From: Pochonia chlamydosporia 170
Taxonomy: Eukaryota; Ascomycota; Sordariomycetes; Hypocreales; Clavicipitaceae
Reading direction: 5' to 3'
Assembly: GCF_001653235.2 (NCBI RefSeq)
Contig: NC_035790.1
Location: 5,456,001-5,520,000 of the forward strand
Length of the DNA: 64,000 nt
In this document: one piece after another, positions 44,104 to 56,600 of the stretch
Layout of the letters: each line of letters starts with the position of its first letter
Position numbering within the stretch: position 1 is the stretch's first letter
Program-made: the position numbers and the translations under genes
The notes under the pieces: generated by a model
The model's database searches: none
What the model was told of the DNA's origin: nothing
The model's input: only the letters and a program-made list of their open reading frames with translations

Positions 44104-44891
44104 TTTTGCAGTACAAACAGGCATTTTGGTATTATTCAAGCGAAGAGTCACGACTACATGTAGATCGATGAGCATAGGGGCGGAGTTGTTTTACTGGCGA
44201 ATTGCAAGGCGTTTGGAGAATTTGCGTGTAGGAGTTTGTCAGGAGAGCTGGTTGCATACATTGATAGGATTAGGATACACAAATACATTGGAGATAGGAT
44301 AGTAAGTACATTACTTGGAGAAATGTACTTTTTGTACTGTCGCACAACACAGTACTGTGATTGAGTTTCGCAGTCAATTCTGCAGCACCTGGGGATGTTG
44401 TCCTGAATCTTGCATTATCAATTTAGGCAACTATCACAGAGTACGAAGTCAACTGACATTGGCTTGGTGCTGACGAATCAAACTTACTTGAGAGTCAAGG
44501 CTGATTTAATTTGGTTGCTGGCATTCAGCCTGGATGGAAATGGAAATGACGCATTGGTCTTGAAACATCTCGTTGACTCAACCATCCCACTATCCCTCCG
44601 AATCAGCCATTTACCCAAGCAGATAAATATCAATGTATGTGTGAGACTGCATATGAATGAGTCAACTTGGGAAATTGAACCTAGCGCCACCTCGTTGGTC
44701 TTGCACCAGTTGCCGAATTGGTGCGTGGCGAAGTTTTGACCAGGATTAAAATGGATCTGTCATTGAACTCAACCGAAGCAAATCAGATGTATTAAGAAGC
44801 CCATCATCACACAACGAAACCAACACAAACTTGTCAAACTAAGCAATTCACATCATAAACAGCAAACTCTCACACGCATGTCGCCAGTGTA
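44104..44891. other. Intergenic between MED13 and the F-box/propeller gene
   Basis: Tandem genes on the plus strand. No gene is recognised; the right end is the promoter of the next gene. Confidence 0.65.
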
Positions 44892-46769
44892 ATGGAACCT
44901 GCGTCCCTGACAAGTCTCCCCGATGACTTGTTACTCGACATTGTCGAAAACCTCGACACCACCCGAGATGTATCTCATCTCGGGGGCGTCGCCAAGCGGA
45001 CACATCGTCTCGTCGAACAAGCAGGTTGGAAAACATTTGCAAACACGAGATTTCCGTCCTTGAAATCCCCATTTGACCAGGCCTTTCCGTGGTCCAAGGT
45101 TGTTGATAAATTCTCCTACCTTGATCGATGCTGGGACAAGCGTGCCCTGCAGTTCAGCATGTACAGAGCCCAGCGACCGCCGAGGAAGAATGCACATGGC
45201 GCTCCCAGACAGGCGATTGATTTCCATGGCCTCGTTGATGCTCACTACGTGCCGTCTTTGGATAAAGAGGTCGTTGCCTGGGGAGGCGGTGAGGATCTCC
45301 ATGTACGATGGGGTGATGACGTGAGGCAGACGTGGAAGAGCATCTTGGGCAAGACGACGAACTATGCTGCAGGGACAGGCGATGTGACGTGCTTGAAGAT
45401 TATTGAACGGCGCGCAGGACATCCCGAGGTGGTGGTTGGGAGGGCAAATGGGGATGTGCAGGTTCTTTCTGCCTCGAAGAACAAGTCCTTTGGCAGGCCG
45501 ACCAAGACGGTCATCAAGTTGGATGAGCGGGAGGATGCGTATCAACAATCTCCGTTTAGTATCTCACCGGGACGACTGGCCGTTAATTGCACGGAGTGGC
45601 AACCCCGTACAGATATGCTGGCTACCTGTCGGAGTTCATATCTTCACCTGTACAACATCCCGTCTGAAAGGTGTGCCGACCCTCAATCACTTGCATTCTA
45701 CGACATGACCAAGGATCGACCCTCCAATGAGGAATCCTACGTTCGGGATATCAAGTTTTTAGGAAGGGATAATCTTGCTGTGGCATTGGGAGGAAGCTCC
45801 CAGCCCATTCAGTACGGCACCATCCGACCTACTGGTGTGGAATTTATGTCCGCGCCCCATAACCCAGCTATATACGACAGAAAGGAGGGGAAACTTGAGC
45901 CGGCTATGTCCTCAGAAATAACAAACGTATGGTCGATACAGCCAGTCGGACACAAGGAGAGTAACAATCTCCTGCTGAGTTCCTGGCATGACGGATCCTA
46001 CCGACTGATGGATATCAGAACACCATCCCCCTACGACGCCATATACCGGGATAGCTTTCAGCCCTATCACGCTGGTGGCCCGTTACTAGTGTACGGAACC
46101 GAGAGATTCGTCTCTGGCAACACCACCGCTCCAACCCTACGCTTATTCGACTTTCGCTTCCCGAAGCCGTATTTTCACTCTACCGCCTTGCCGTGTTCAC
46201 CACACCAGCCACAACCAAGAGTTGCATGCTCACCGCGGAGATCATTTGATGAAAAGACCGCTATTTGGAAGTGCAGACCTGGAAGTAGTAGATGTAATTG
46301 GCACGAGGCCATGGAGTCTCCTTGCTTTAGACAGGACGCTACGCTTTGGTTAGGATTTGACATGCGGTCCATGGATCGGGTGTTCTCACTGGCAAAAGCA
46401 TCAGATGCATCGGATAAGTTCTACGTTGGCCTTCGGGGAGCGTTTGCGGAAGCACAGTTAGTTCTGGCGGAGGATATCCCTACCCGAAGACAGACGATGC
46501 ATCCGTGTCCGGAAGGATGGCGCGCATCGGATATGTCTAATGTTTCTGTGGCGGATACAGGGATCGGCCTGTGTATGAGTAGTGTGCATGAGGGAGCGCA
46601 CGGTGAGCTGCATAATAGCATGCCTGAGATGTTGTTTCAATCTGGTAGTCAGGGTAAGAAGCCGGGATCTCGTGTGCTGTTGGATCCCCCGGAGGGAAGT
46701 AGATTCGACACTGCTTGGCGGCAACAGATGCCGTTGAGGTTTAGAGATGGTAGGCACAGGAGGACTTAG
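44892..46769 (+). CDS. F-box protein with WD40-like propeller
   Basis: A single exon of 625 residues. The F-box is at about 6-50 (LTSLPDDLLLDIVENLDTTRDVSHLGGVAKRTHRLVEQ). A series of beta-propeller-like segments follows, such as GDVTCLKIIERRAGHPEVVVGRANGDVQVL, RDIKFLGRDNLAVALGGSSQPIQYGTI and NLLLSSWHDGSYRLMDIRTPSPYDA. Individual repeats are divergent, and GH and WD dipeptides are mostly missing. A Cys-containing insert (CRPGSSRCNWHEAMESPCF) interrupts the last blades. It is likely a substrate receptor of an SCF ubiquitin ligase; the target is unknown. It is convergent with the nitronate monooxygenase gene, with 183 bp between the stops. Confidence 0.88.
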   Translation: MEPASLTSLPDDLLLDIVENLDTTRDVSHLGGVAKRTHRLVEQAGWKTFANTRFPSLKSPFDQAFPWSKVVDKFSYLDRCWDKRALQFSMYRAQRPPRKNAHGAPRQAIDFHGLVDAHYVPSLDKEVVAWGGGEDLHVRWGDDVRQTWKSILGKTTNYAAGTGDVTCLKIIERRAGHPEVVVGRANGDVQVLSASKNKSFGRPTKTVIKLDEREDAYQQSPFSISPGRLAVNCTEWQPRTDMLATCRSSYLHLYNIPSERCADPQSLAFYDMTKDRPSNEESYVRDIKFLGRDNLAVALGGSSQPIQYGTIRPTGVEFMSAPHNPAIYDRKEGKLEPAMSSEITNVWSIQPVGHKESNNLLLSSWHDGSYRLMDIRTPSPYDAIYRDSFQPYHAGGPLLVYGTERFVSGNTTAPTLRLFDFRFPKPYFHSTALPCSPHQPQPRVACSPRRSFDEKTAIWKCRPGSSRCNWHEAMESPCFRQDATLWLGFDMRSMDRVFSLAKASDASDKFYVGLRGAFAEAQLVLAEDIPTRRQTMHPCPEGWRASDMSNVSVADTGIGLCMSSVHEGAHGELHNSMPEMLFQSGSQGKKPGSRVLLDPPEGSRFDTAWRQQMPLRFRDGRHRRT

Positions 46770-46952
46770 AGTGTTCCAGCATAGATACATAGTTGTGGTG
46801 TTGATATTGGCGTTTTGGATGATTTAGACTGTCATGGAGGCGCATACAACACGGAGCGTAAAGCATGGGGAATAGAAGTAAAGTCAAGGCATGCTCATAT
46901 CAAATGTATTGTATAGAAATGACATTGCGTTATAACGATATATGAATAAATT

Positions 46953-48149
46953 TTACAGCTTAGATTCAGGTACGATAAGTGCTGATCTCTCCTTGAAGGC
47001 TTGCTCGGCCTCCTTCTCGATACGCTTCACCAAGACATCGCAGGTGGGCACATCGTGGATGAGACCCATGACGGGACCAGTAGTCCAGACCTAATCACGC
47101 CAAGTCAGTATTCGATAAAGGCTTTAAATAATTGGACGTGTTCGTAGGGGGAAGGGCGAAAACTTACACCGTGCTCGGGGTCACCATTGATAAACACCTC
47201 TCTTCCTCGCTTGCCGCTGACCAGAGGCGCAATCTCGTTAAACTCGCCAGTAGGGCTCTCCTTTTCAATCTTGGCAGCCTCAAGAGCAACCTTGTTCTTG
47301 AACAGACGGCTAGTGTTGCGCCATCTTCTCAACAGCAGGGTAGTGTCGTGCTCATCGCTCTTGACAATAGCATCCTTGATGTTTTGGTGTACGGGTGCCT
47401 CGACAGTAGCCATGAACCGCGTGCCCATGTTGATACCCGAAGCGCCGAGCAACAGCGCCGCAGCCAGGCCGTGGCCATCGGCGAAACCACCGCTAGCAAT
47501 GAACGGCACCTTGAGGGTCTGGCGGGCTCTGCCCAGCAAGATGAAGTTGGTGATGTCGCTCTCGCCAACGTGGCCGGCACACTCGAAGCCGTCGATGGAG
47601 AGGAAGTCGACGCCGAGCTTGACGGCGCTCTGGGCGTGGCGAATGGTGGTGCACTTGTGGAGGACGATGATGCCAGCCTTCTTGAGCTGCTTGATGACAG
47701 GGCCGGGGGAGTTGCCTGCCGTCTCGACAATCTTGATGCCCTCGTCGATGATGGCCTGGGCGTAGGCACCGTAGTCGGGGGGAACCATGGCCGGGAGAAG
47801 GGTGATGTTGACGGCGAAGGGCTTCTTGGTGAGAGTGCGGCAGCGTTGGATTTCCTGGCGGAGGGCAGCGGGCGTAGGGAAGATGAGGGCTGTGATGATG
47901 CCCAGACCGCCGGCGTTGGAGACGGCAGAGGCGAGGTCTGCGGTTCCGACGTGCATCATGCCGCCTTGGACGACGGGCACTGCGACAAGTTAGCCATTGG
48001 TGCGTCGACATGATGTTGAAGGGTGAAGCTCGAGAGACGCTGGCGATGAGAGTGAACTCGTTCTGGCCCGTGGCTCTGAGAGCTTTAGATTTCAGTCTGT
48101 ACATACCGCGGATGCCCAGCCGCTTGGTCAATTCCGTAACAATAGGCAT
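46953..48149 (-). CDS. Nitronate monooxygenase (2-nitropropane dioxygenase family)
   Basis: Three exons, 48149-48107, 47979-47168 and 47090-46953, give 330 residues. The first exon encodes MPIVTELTKRLGIR and joins to VPVVQGGMMHVGTADLASAVSNAGGLG, the FMN-binding N-terminus. Further family blocks are KPFAVNITLLPA, GVDFLSIDGFECAGHVGESD, PFIASGGFADGHGLAAALLLGASGINMGTRFMAT (phosphate site of FMN) and the C-terminal EHG|VWTTGPVMGLIHDVPTC across the last splice. These enzymes oxidise alkyl nitronates such as propionate 3-nitronate with oxygen, giving protection from plant or fungal nitro-toxins; they are flavoproteins of cytosol or peroxisome. A long open frame on the opposite strand is a codon-bias shadow. 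Confidence 0.93.
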
Positions 48150-49104
48150 CGTGGCTTCGTTACTGGGTGTATCGGCTTGGAGATGTTGTGTGGTGTTGAA
48201 TGCAGTAAGCTCGTGATGACGACCAAAGAGCTCTCTCAGCTGAGGTGTTGTTGTCTATATCCAAGACAAATTCGCTAGTGCAAGTCTTTCGCAATACAGT
48301 TGGTATAAAAACGACGAGAAACAACAAGATCTATAACCGCCAGGAAAGACACTCGGATAAGCTGCAACGACGTCAGAAAGAAAAGATTATAAGATGGAAA
48401 GACACAATGCCGTGGTTTGTTTGAACGACCGAATGACCACGGCAATGCAGGGTTGCGCCATTGGCCGGCGGCCAAGCAAGCCGAGGTTGGGACAGGCGAC
48501 GCCCCACATTCTCTGTTTGACGGCGCCCAGGGCCAAAACGGGGCAAGTCCAGGGCTGCGTTGGAGGGGAAGGAGCGACTTTGCAGCCCCACCAACACCTT
48601 ACTCAGCCATTCTGCCATCTGGTTGTTCATCTCACATGCCAGCTCAGCCCAGAGTCCCAGATAATCCATCCAGTCTCCATTCGGATTCCGGACCATCTGC
48701 CCTCTTTGGAACTCGTCCTTGTGCCACGTCTTCTCCAGATGTCCTTCGCCCCCTGTGCGCCGTATACCTTCTCACCCGTCTCACCCGTCCAGCTTGATTG
48801 CTCTTCAGCTTACGGGGTAGTCGTGTGGGGGAAGCAAACATTAGCCAGGCCTTTTCGATAAACTCCGGACCTGGTTCGTCACCTTATCTTCCCCCATCCG
48901 GAGCTGATGATGGGATCTGCCCCGGTTCCGTTGGCTCGGTTATTTCTCCAGACTACTTCGATTTGCCCCGGATCTTGATCTAACTTGCTCGTTACGGTAC
49001 AAGATGGGCTTGGACAGTTTCCAAGGGGGTAGTTTGCCGCCAATTCACAATGCCGCTTTTCGTATATGAAACAAACGTCGCATTCGCATTTGTCTACCAA
49101 CCCG
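48150..49104. other. Intergenic between nitronate monooxygenase and class 3 lipase
   Basis: Only overlapping short frames; no gene recognised. It should hold the promoter of the monooxygenase and the 3' end of the lipase transcript. Confidence 0.6.
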
Positions 49105-50318
49105 TCAACTTACACTCGGCTTTCCCATATTGTTCATAACAGCCAGATCCTTCTGACGCCAGGTCCTCAACTTTTTCAACACATCAACGTCAACAGATTT
49201 ATCTAAAAACATCTTTGGACTAGTGTCCATCCTCCTACGAAGGCCAATTGGGAAGCACACCAGAGCAGATTGGAAGTAAAACAAGTGAGCCACAATATCC
49301 AGGTTGAACTGTGCCTCATTGCATTGTTTCTGCTCCGGCCCCATACACACTTGTACATCCTGAACCTCATAATGTATTCTCGTGGATGGACCCTGCGAGA
49401 GCCAATATTCTGGAAAATTGTGTCGGTATCCCAAAAACAAGGGCACATAAGTAGGAGCCAAATCATCCCAGTGTGTAATCCGGTACTCAGACCCATTTTG
49501 TCTCATGACATAGTCGATGAAAGCGCCGTTGCCTACCCTCGGCGCTCCGAAAGTATAAACGTCGACTCCGTCGTAGCCCTGACCTCGCAGGTAAGCTGCC
49601 GCCAAGAGTGCGGTAGATCCTCCGAGTGAATATCCCGTAAAAGTAACGCGGTACGATGGCTGTCGCTCTCTCGCGTCGTCCAGCAGGGTCTTGAATGTGC
49701 TGGCTACGTCCTGCCATGCATCTGCGAAACCTGTGTGGACTTTGCAACCTGGGACGAGGTCACAGTCTTTGGGTATGATGACGGCATCGGCAATGACGTT
49801 GCGCACGGTAGTGGTGGCTCTGATTACACCGACAATCTCTCGACGGACGTGGTCTAAGGCCACGAGGCCGTTGAGGTTCCAAATTGAGCCGCTGGTTGAG
49901 TAAACTTGTTAGTGCTGGAGCACGAGAGAAGTGTCTTGAATCAGAGGGAGATATTAATCGCAATCCAGCAAAGATCTGCTTATACTACCTGAAAGATCCT
50001 ACAACTGTAACTTTGTTGTTTTCAACAGCAGGGCAAGCACCCTTGCATTTAACGGTGGCTCCGGGTTTGACGCCTGTATTGCACAGCGCAACTAAGCTAT
50101 ACTGGGCGTAGAACTTGAAGTTGTTGAGACAATCTTGTGTCATTGTCACTGCGCTGAGTACAGTACGGTTAAAAAAAAAGTATAGAGGTATCGATTTTCA
50201 ATGGACTTAACTAACAGCAGCCTTGGCTGGGAGCGGAACGAGGACCATTGGATGGTTCAGGGTCGCTCAACACCAATTTGGCAAGCGACAAAAGGATGAA
50301 AAGGAACGTGGGCTTCAT
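49105..50318 (-). CDS. Secreted class 3 lipase / feruloyl esterase-like
   Basis: Three exons, 50318-50216, 50148-49989 and 49891-49105, give 349 residues. Residues 1-18 form a signal peptide (MKPTFLFILLSLAKLVLS). After a short Ser/Pro linker come TMTQDCLNNFKFYAQYSLVALC and the disulphide-type cysteines CKGACP. The lipase domain follows: SGSIWNLNGLVALDH, HTGFADAWQDV, then nucleophile elbow TFTGYSLGGS (Ser about 176), YTFGAPRVGN, Asp about 231 in THWDDLAPTYVP and His about 261 in RIHYEVQ. This is the PF01764 fold of Thermomyces-type lipases and FaeA. The C-terminal tail past residue 300 (KKLRTWRQKDLAVMNNM) is longer than usual. The codon run before the stop matches a splice donor (AGT|GTAAGT), so a further short exon is possible. 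Confidence 0.9.
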
Positions 50319-51166
50319 TTTTAGATGTGGGTGTGTTTACTTTCACTTTTTAAACGCAACCCTCACATGAGGAATGTCGTTCACTGAGCCACTTTATACT
50401 CACGCAGCATGCCTGTTGCACCAGAGTCCAATATTACTTTAGTTAGAAACTCATCTTATCGACTTACACATAGGAAGTGATGTAGCCTCTGTGTGTTCTT
50501 GCCTCGGTTCGCAGCCTAAATATGCGCGCTCTGACTGTAAGTGGTGAAGGTTGCGGGTCAGGGCTGATCTTGTGAACTACAACTGAGGGGACTGTGGTTG
50601 GATCAACCAAGAGTATTGCTTTTCGCATGATTTAGAACATACCTGTTGAGTATTAGGGTAATGAGGGTGGCCAAATATACTAAGTCAAGGATAACTAAAC
50701 CAAGCTACTGTCACAGTACACATTCCTCCCAGGCTACCTATGAAAGTGACTGGCTATTTCATAACCAGCTTCAATTTATTTTGTGAGACACCGAATACCC
50801 TGATTGGTTTCGTGTCTGGCTGTTACCTTTATCAAACAACATCTGCAACTGCGCTCATTACAGCTTCAGCTAAGAACTACACCCTATGTTAACAACCTAT
50901 TACACCTCTGTCACAAACCCAAGCATTCCCTAAACCAAACGCAGCTGTAGTATCATTACCCAACCCATGTGCTAACTGTAAGTCGCTATATGCCGAGGAC
51001 GAGCAATCTTCCCCCGCTTCGCTTGATATCCCCGTTGTTAGCTGCAGTAGTGCCGACCAATCTTCAACTCTCACACTACCCATAGCTTCACCAAGAAGCC
51101 AGCCTTCTGTATAGGTAATCTTTGTTTCAATCTTCTTTCCCCAAATTCAGTATAGCCTTACAAGTC
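50319..51166. other. Intergenic between class 3 lipase and P450
   Basis: Promoter of the lipase and 3' flank of the P450. No gene recognised. Confidence 0.65.
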
Positions 51167-52940
51167 TCACGGGTCACTCGCATCCTCTTCACGAATTCTC
51201 TTAACCTCACCATGCACAACAGCTAGCTTCTCCGCACTCCTAGCCGAGATATCACAAGGAAACGGCAAGGGCCGCGGAGCCGGAACAGGCTCATACTCAA
51301 TCTTCAACTCCACGGGCTTCTTGGTCGCCGGGTCAATAGGCCTGGTGATGTCACACACCCACGCCATCTGCGCAACCATAATCACGAGCGCTCGTTCCGC
51401 AAATTCGAACCCCGGACAAGCTCGCCTTCCGTAGCCAAATGGCGCAAAACCCCGACAATTGGGGTACGTGGTGAGTGGTTCTTTGTAAGTAGGGTATGAG
51501 GGATCGAGCCATCGGGCTGGGTTGAAAGGCTGTTGGTCAGGGTATACTTCTTTATCCATGAGAATGGCCCTGCGTGACAAGCATCAGTATCTGTATGATA
51601 GACGTTAGACGTGACATGATGACAAAGGAGCCTCACGAATAATTGACGTGGAAAATAGTCCCTTTGGCAAAGAAATACCCCTCATAAATGTCATCCTCTT
51701 CCAACTGATGCGTTAGTCCCATCTCAGCCGCAAAAGATCTGTAGCGTAACGTTTCTTTAACCACGGCCCTCACCATAGGTAGGTTTGGAACGTCCTCCCA
51801 GCTTGGCAGCCTCTGTAATCCGACCACCTCATCTACTTGATTCTGCAACTTGGCCATCCACTCTGGATGCTCCATCATGAGATAAATAAACGCCAGCAGC
51901 GCATTTTGCACAGATCTCGCACCGCCACCGAGTATACCGTAAAGAGCATTATCTGCCTCTATATCTGAGATGGCATACTCGCCTCTACTCTCCAGAAAAT
52001 CCCTATAGATGTTGTTCTTTGCAATGCCCTGCTTGATATGGTTGCTCACATGCTTGCGCACCTCAGCCACCATCTCATGACCGACCTTGCGAAGGGCGTC
52101 CATCTTGGCAAGCGATGGCATCATCCATCTAGGGAAGAATCGCAGCATCGGGAACAAATTAACAGGATATTTGTCAGGGCGAAAACTATCCACCGCCTCG
52201 TTGACGTAGGCTTCGTTGTCCACGATGAACTTGTCTTCCGCCGAGGACACGTTGATGCCAAACATGGCACGGGCTACGATGCCGTAGCTGTAGCGGAGGA
52301 ATTGACTTGCGTGGCTTCCATTGGATTCCAGGAGGTCGTTGAGTGTGATGATGGCTTCTGTTTGCATGAGGTTTTGATATTTGGCGCTCGTGGACATTGA
52401 CATAGCCGAGTTTATGAGTCTTCTCTGGCGGCGCCATCGATCTACATTCATGTTGAGAATAGATCAAAAATCAAGGCTGAAGTAGCAGATACTTGCCATT
52501 CTTTGGCATAAAGGCCGTGATGAGATCTCTCATTATATACTCAAAGGCATAAGGGAACGACCGCCCTGAGTAGATTCCGCCTCTTTTCACAAACATGTCG
52601 CTGACGATTTTGTCACTCGAAAGCGCAATATTTGTCTCTCCCAGAACCTTAAACTGTGTGATTGGACCATACTTCTCTGCATATTTATTGAAAAGGGGCA
52701 TGAGATTGCCATTGGTGGCAGCCACTTCTAACGCGCTGCCCAACAGTGGGAAACCTGCCATGTGGTCAGAACCAGTAGAACGGACAGGCAGGATTTGAAA
52801 CCATTTGATGTATTCGAACCTTTGGGTCCTGGGGGCACCTTGGCACCTTTTCTCCGTTTCAGCAGGGCGGCATACTTGCCGAGATAGTAGAGCATGAAAC
52901 TGACGAGCAGTGTAAGTGAAAGGGTTTGCGGCAGGGCCAT
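51167..52940 (-). CDS. Cytochrome P450 monooxygenase, CYP64-like
   Basis: Four exons, 52940-52820, 52754-52497, 52441-51637 and 51569-51167, give 528 residues. An N-terminal anchor (LPQTLSLTLLVSFMLYYLGKYAALL) is followed by KVPPGPKGFPLLGS, the Pro-rich hinge, built by the first splice. DRWRRQRRLIN is the C-helix WxxxR motif. The ExxR motif is in VVKETLRYRSF, and the heme loop FAPFGYGRRACPGFEFAE places the ligand at Cys446. The I-helix reads YGILGGGARSVQ where most P450s have A/G-G-x-D/E-T-T, so the acid-threonine pair for oxygen activation is missing. The second intron has a GC donor (AATG|GCAAGT). General form resembles O-methylsterigmatocystin oxidoreductase-type enzymes; the substrate is unknown. 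It lies between a lipase and a transcription factor, all on the same strand. Confidence 0.92.
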
Positions 52941-53624
52941 TGCAGCTGCGACCGAACCGTTGAAGTTTCATTCAATGTTTGTCATCAATACACTTTATCT
53001 TCTTTTTAAACAAAAATACTCACCTGTACTTCAGAAGTTTGTCCAGCTTTGATATAGCCATCTTCTCATGTCGCACGTCTTGTCCATTTCGGATGCCTGC
53101 GTCACACTGAGTGATGTCAGTCGAAACATTGGCCTATAAGCTTTCGTCAATATTTTCAGCCCTTCCCTTCTTTAGTCTCCGCAGATGCATGAATGTCTCC
53201 GAGAAGGGTCGTCGTATTAGTCGTTATGATGATTTGTGCCAAGCTTAAGCCTTTTATGTCTCAATAAATAGGTATCGGTCTGAAATTGGCTATGGCGTAA
53301 ACAATCTCGACGCCTGTTCACAAGTGGGCTTTGCAAGGGATATAGATCGTTTGCGGCAGCAAAGAGTCTCAATATAGGAAGATATGTTCTGCGAAGGGTA
53401 TGAATTAAGAGGCATATCAAACTCGACTTTTGCGTACAAGGACAACTATCAACATCGAAATAGAGGATATCTATTCTGTTACAACCTCATCCAGCCCATT
53501 GGTCGACTCCGGTTCGCGCCCACCCTCATTTACAAATAATGCTTCGTTTTGCTCCCAACTGTCTGCACATGTACTCTTGTTGTAGTTTAGATTCATATCT
53601 CATTAGACCAAAGATTCACCATCA
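52941..53624. other. Intergenic between P450 and transcription factor
   Basis: P450 promoter and 3' flank of the regulator. No gene recognised. Confidence 0.65.
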
Positions 53625-56600
53625 CTATCCGGTCATGCCAACCTCCGGCGCCATCCTGGCCATAGGTGGCGTACGCTCTCGAGGCTTGTCCACAAGATCA
53701 GCATAACCATCCAGGCTCGCGCCCATTACTTTAACCATGTCAAATATATGCACGCCTTTGAACGTCTCTGCCCATAGCCGAACGACAGCACTCGCGAGTT
53801 GCCTCAGCTTAGCGCCGTCACTTGTCACCATATCCATATGTCCATGCATCGAGCTGGGACCCGCAAGTGACGGGTCGACGGGAACCGCAAATTCAGTTTC
53901 GTCCAGCATACGCCGGATATTCTGCAAGAGATTCTTTTCTTCCGGGGACGCCGCTGGATCTGATGGCGTGATTGCAGACAGTGTTATAAGCCATTTTGCT
54001 AGTAAGAGAGCGCATTCGAAATTGCATACTGGTATTGTGTACTTGTCAGTCAAACGGAAGATAAGGACTGGTAAATGGTATACAATACTTACGGGAATGC
54101 TGTATGCTCCATTCAGCAGATTTCGCTCTTGCCACGTAGTTCACACCGGCCTTGACTAGCATAGATAATACATGCACAGCCTGGAACACTGCTCGGTGCA
54201 GTCTCAAGCTACGGTGTAACAATGGTGTGCCATTCAGAGCTGATGCAATCATCATCGAATCTCTGGTTTCGAGCGCCCGGCTTGGTGGGATATCGGTATA
54301 CAAGCGAATGTACGCCAGTCGCAAAAGTGCTGTGGCATTGAACGTCAGCGAACCCCCAGAGCTCGCATCAGTGTTCATTGAGTGTCCAGATTCTGCGGCC
54401 CGAAGTTGGTGTCGATGCTCAAAGCTCGTTTGCCACACCCGCAATGCCTGTGAAACCTCTTCCACATCCTCTGGTTTCAATGTTCGTTGAACATCGTATG
54501 GCGAGCCAGCCGCAAACGATGTCTGTTTCAAAAGATATACGTGTTGAATCAAAGCATGAATTAATATATAATGGCCCAGTGACGACAAGTGATTTGGCAA
54601 GCCCTGGGTAGTGCGGCCGAATAGTCGGGAAAAAGCTTCATGTACCGTGATGTCTGCCACAGGCGTTGACTGCCGTAATTCCTGCCATTGCCAAGCAGAC
54701 TCTGCTCTCCACAACCTTGATCGAACTGGCATGTACAAATTCAGTTCTGCTGTGAGAAGCAGTGGCGGCATGTCATATGCTGTGCTGCACAGATTGAAGA
54801 AACAAAAGGCAATTAGTTTCGTGCGGTTGGCTCCTTCTAGGCGTATCCATGACTCCCATTCATTAAGAGATGAAGGACTGGCCTCAACGTTCAAGCCTTC
54901 TTCGCGGATAAGAATGGCCAAATTGCTCTGCAAAGACAGAGCTTCTTGAAGGATTGTCTTGGCCCCCCACAAACCAACGGCAAAAAGAAGTAGAACTGCT
55001 TGTATGGTTTCAAGTCTAGCGGCTGGGGTATTGGGAGAACTAGGAAGGAAATAAGTTAGCTGTGGCTAAAGAAAGCAGGAGGCCGGTAGGTGCTCTGGTA
55101 AATATTTGCAATACGTACTATGGCTCGCGGTGCGTGTCTTGCGTGACAGGTCGGTCAGACTGGGCTGATGCAAAAGAGTGTCGATAACTTATACTTGGCG
55201 ACGGTCTTGTTGAATGCGGACTGTACGAAGCGGCCGTTGGCAGCAAGGCGTGTACTTCAGAGCTATGTCGCCTCCTGATTTGTTCGAGTGCAACGGCTTT
55301 AGCAGCATACCACAGTGCATAGCCTCTATTACTCTCAAAACGATACTGAGCACCAACCGCCAGTATTGCCAACAGCAACTCAGGACCCATTTCAACGGGC
55401 ATCAGGGTCGGTAAATGTAGGAAGGGTAGATGGTCATGGAATCCGCTGATGTAACCCTCAAAAAATCTGGATAAAGTGTGACGGGACGGAAAGACAAAAT
55501 CGTTCGGCAAAACAGTTGAGAACTCGTCAAGACGACTTTTCATGATGTTATGGTCAGCGACAGAAATTCGAAGCAGGTTGGCTCTCGACGAGTCTTCATG
55601 CAATCGCGTGCCTGTATCGACAGGCTCTCGAATATCAGGTCCTAAAGAACCGAACCGAGATGGAAACTGTGATGAAGGTCGAGAGCTACCTCTATGGTTA
55701 ATTTGCCCAGGAGCCCTTGCCCACATACTGAACTGCTGGTCAGACTCAAAGTGCGGAGGCAACAGATGCTGAGAGCCTGCGAACTCGTCTAGGAACAGGT
55801 TGTAGTCGTCGTACACCGGTTGCGGGGGCTGAGGCGCAAAGCCAGACGATAACATAGACTCAGGTTGTCCCTGCCGAGGTCGCTCCGAATAGGCCCCCAT
55901 CGGTTCATCGAAGCCTTTCACTCTCCCATGGTGAACTGCGCCTTGTTGAGTTATGTCATTTAACATAGGGGCCATTGTATTGACCTCTGTTGCCAAAGCA
56001 GCATCCGAGAGAACATCCAGGTTGCAAGCCGCGGATCGTGGAGTGGCAGCATGGGGGTCTTGCGGTAGGTGGTGGCTAGGTCCAACTCCGGGGTTGACAG
56101 GCGCATGATGATATGCTGGCTGGTGTTGCTGTGGCTGTTGTTGATGTTGAAGCGAGCCATGTTGTTGATTAAGGGAAGGTGTGTGTATTCCTACAGCCTC
56201 CGTTTCAATATGGCTGTCTGAGATTGATGCTTTATGGGAGGTTGTGCTAGAAGATGGCCTTCTTTGCTGCTTATTATCTTTGCTTCCATCATTAAGGTGA
56301 ACGAGTTTCTCGTGCCTGACTAGGAGATCACTGATGTCCATATAAGTATACTGATCCCAAATTATGAACAAGAAAAGTCAAGGGAATTAGGAGGTAGTGT
56401 AGGGAATGGTGAGTTGGTGTTGAATGTATTGGGGTACATAGAATGTGAGTGTGCAACTGTAAAGGCCGGGCACAGAACTGGTGGAGCAGAGACTGGCCTA
56501 AGTAACATATCCAAGAGGAAGCCACTTGTGCGTCTGCGGACTTGTACTTGGTGTTGGTGCAGTGCTGGAACTGGTGAGGGGGGAAGAGACATCACCTACT

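Noticed and set aside
47132..48013. 293-codon open frame on the plus strand
   Set aside because: It lies exactly opposite the nitronate monooxygenase exon. Its Val/Asp/Gly/Leu-rich composition is the expected antisense shadow of strong codon bias.
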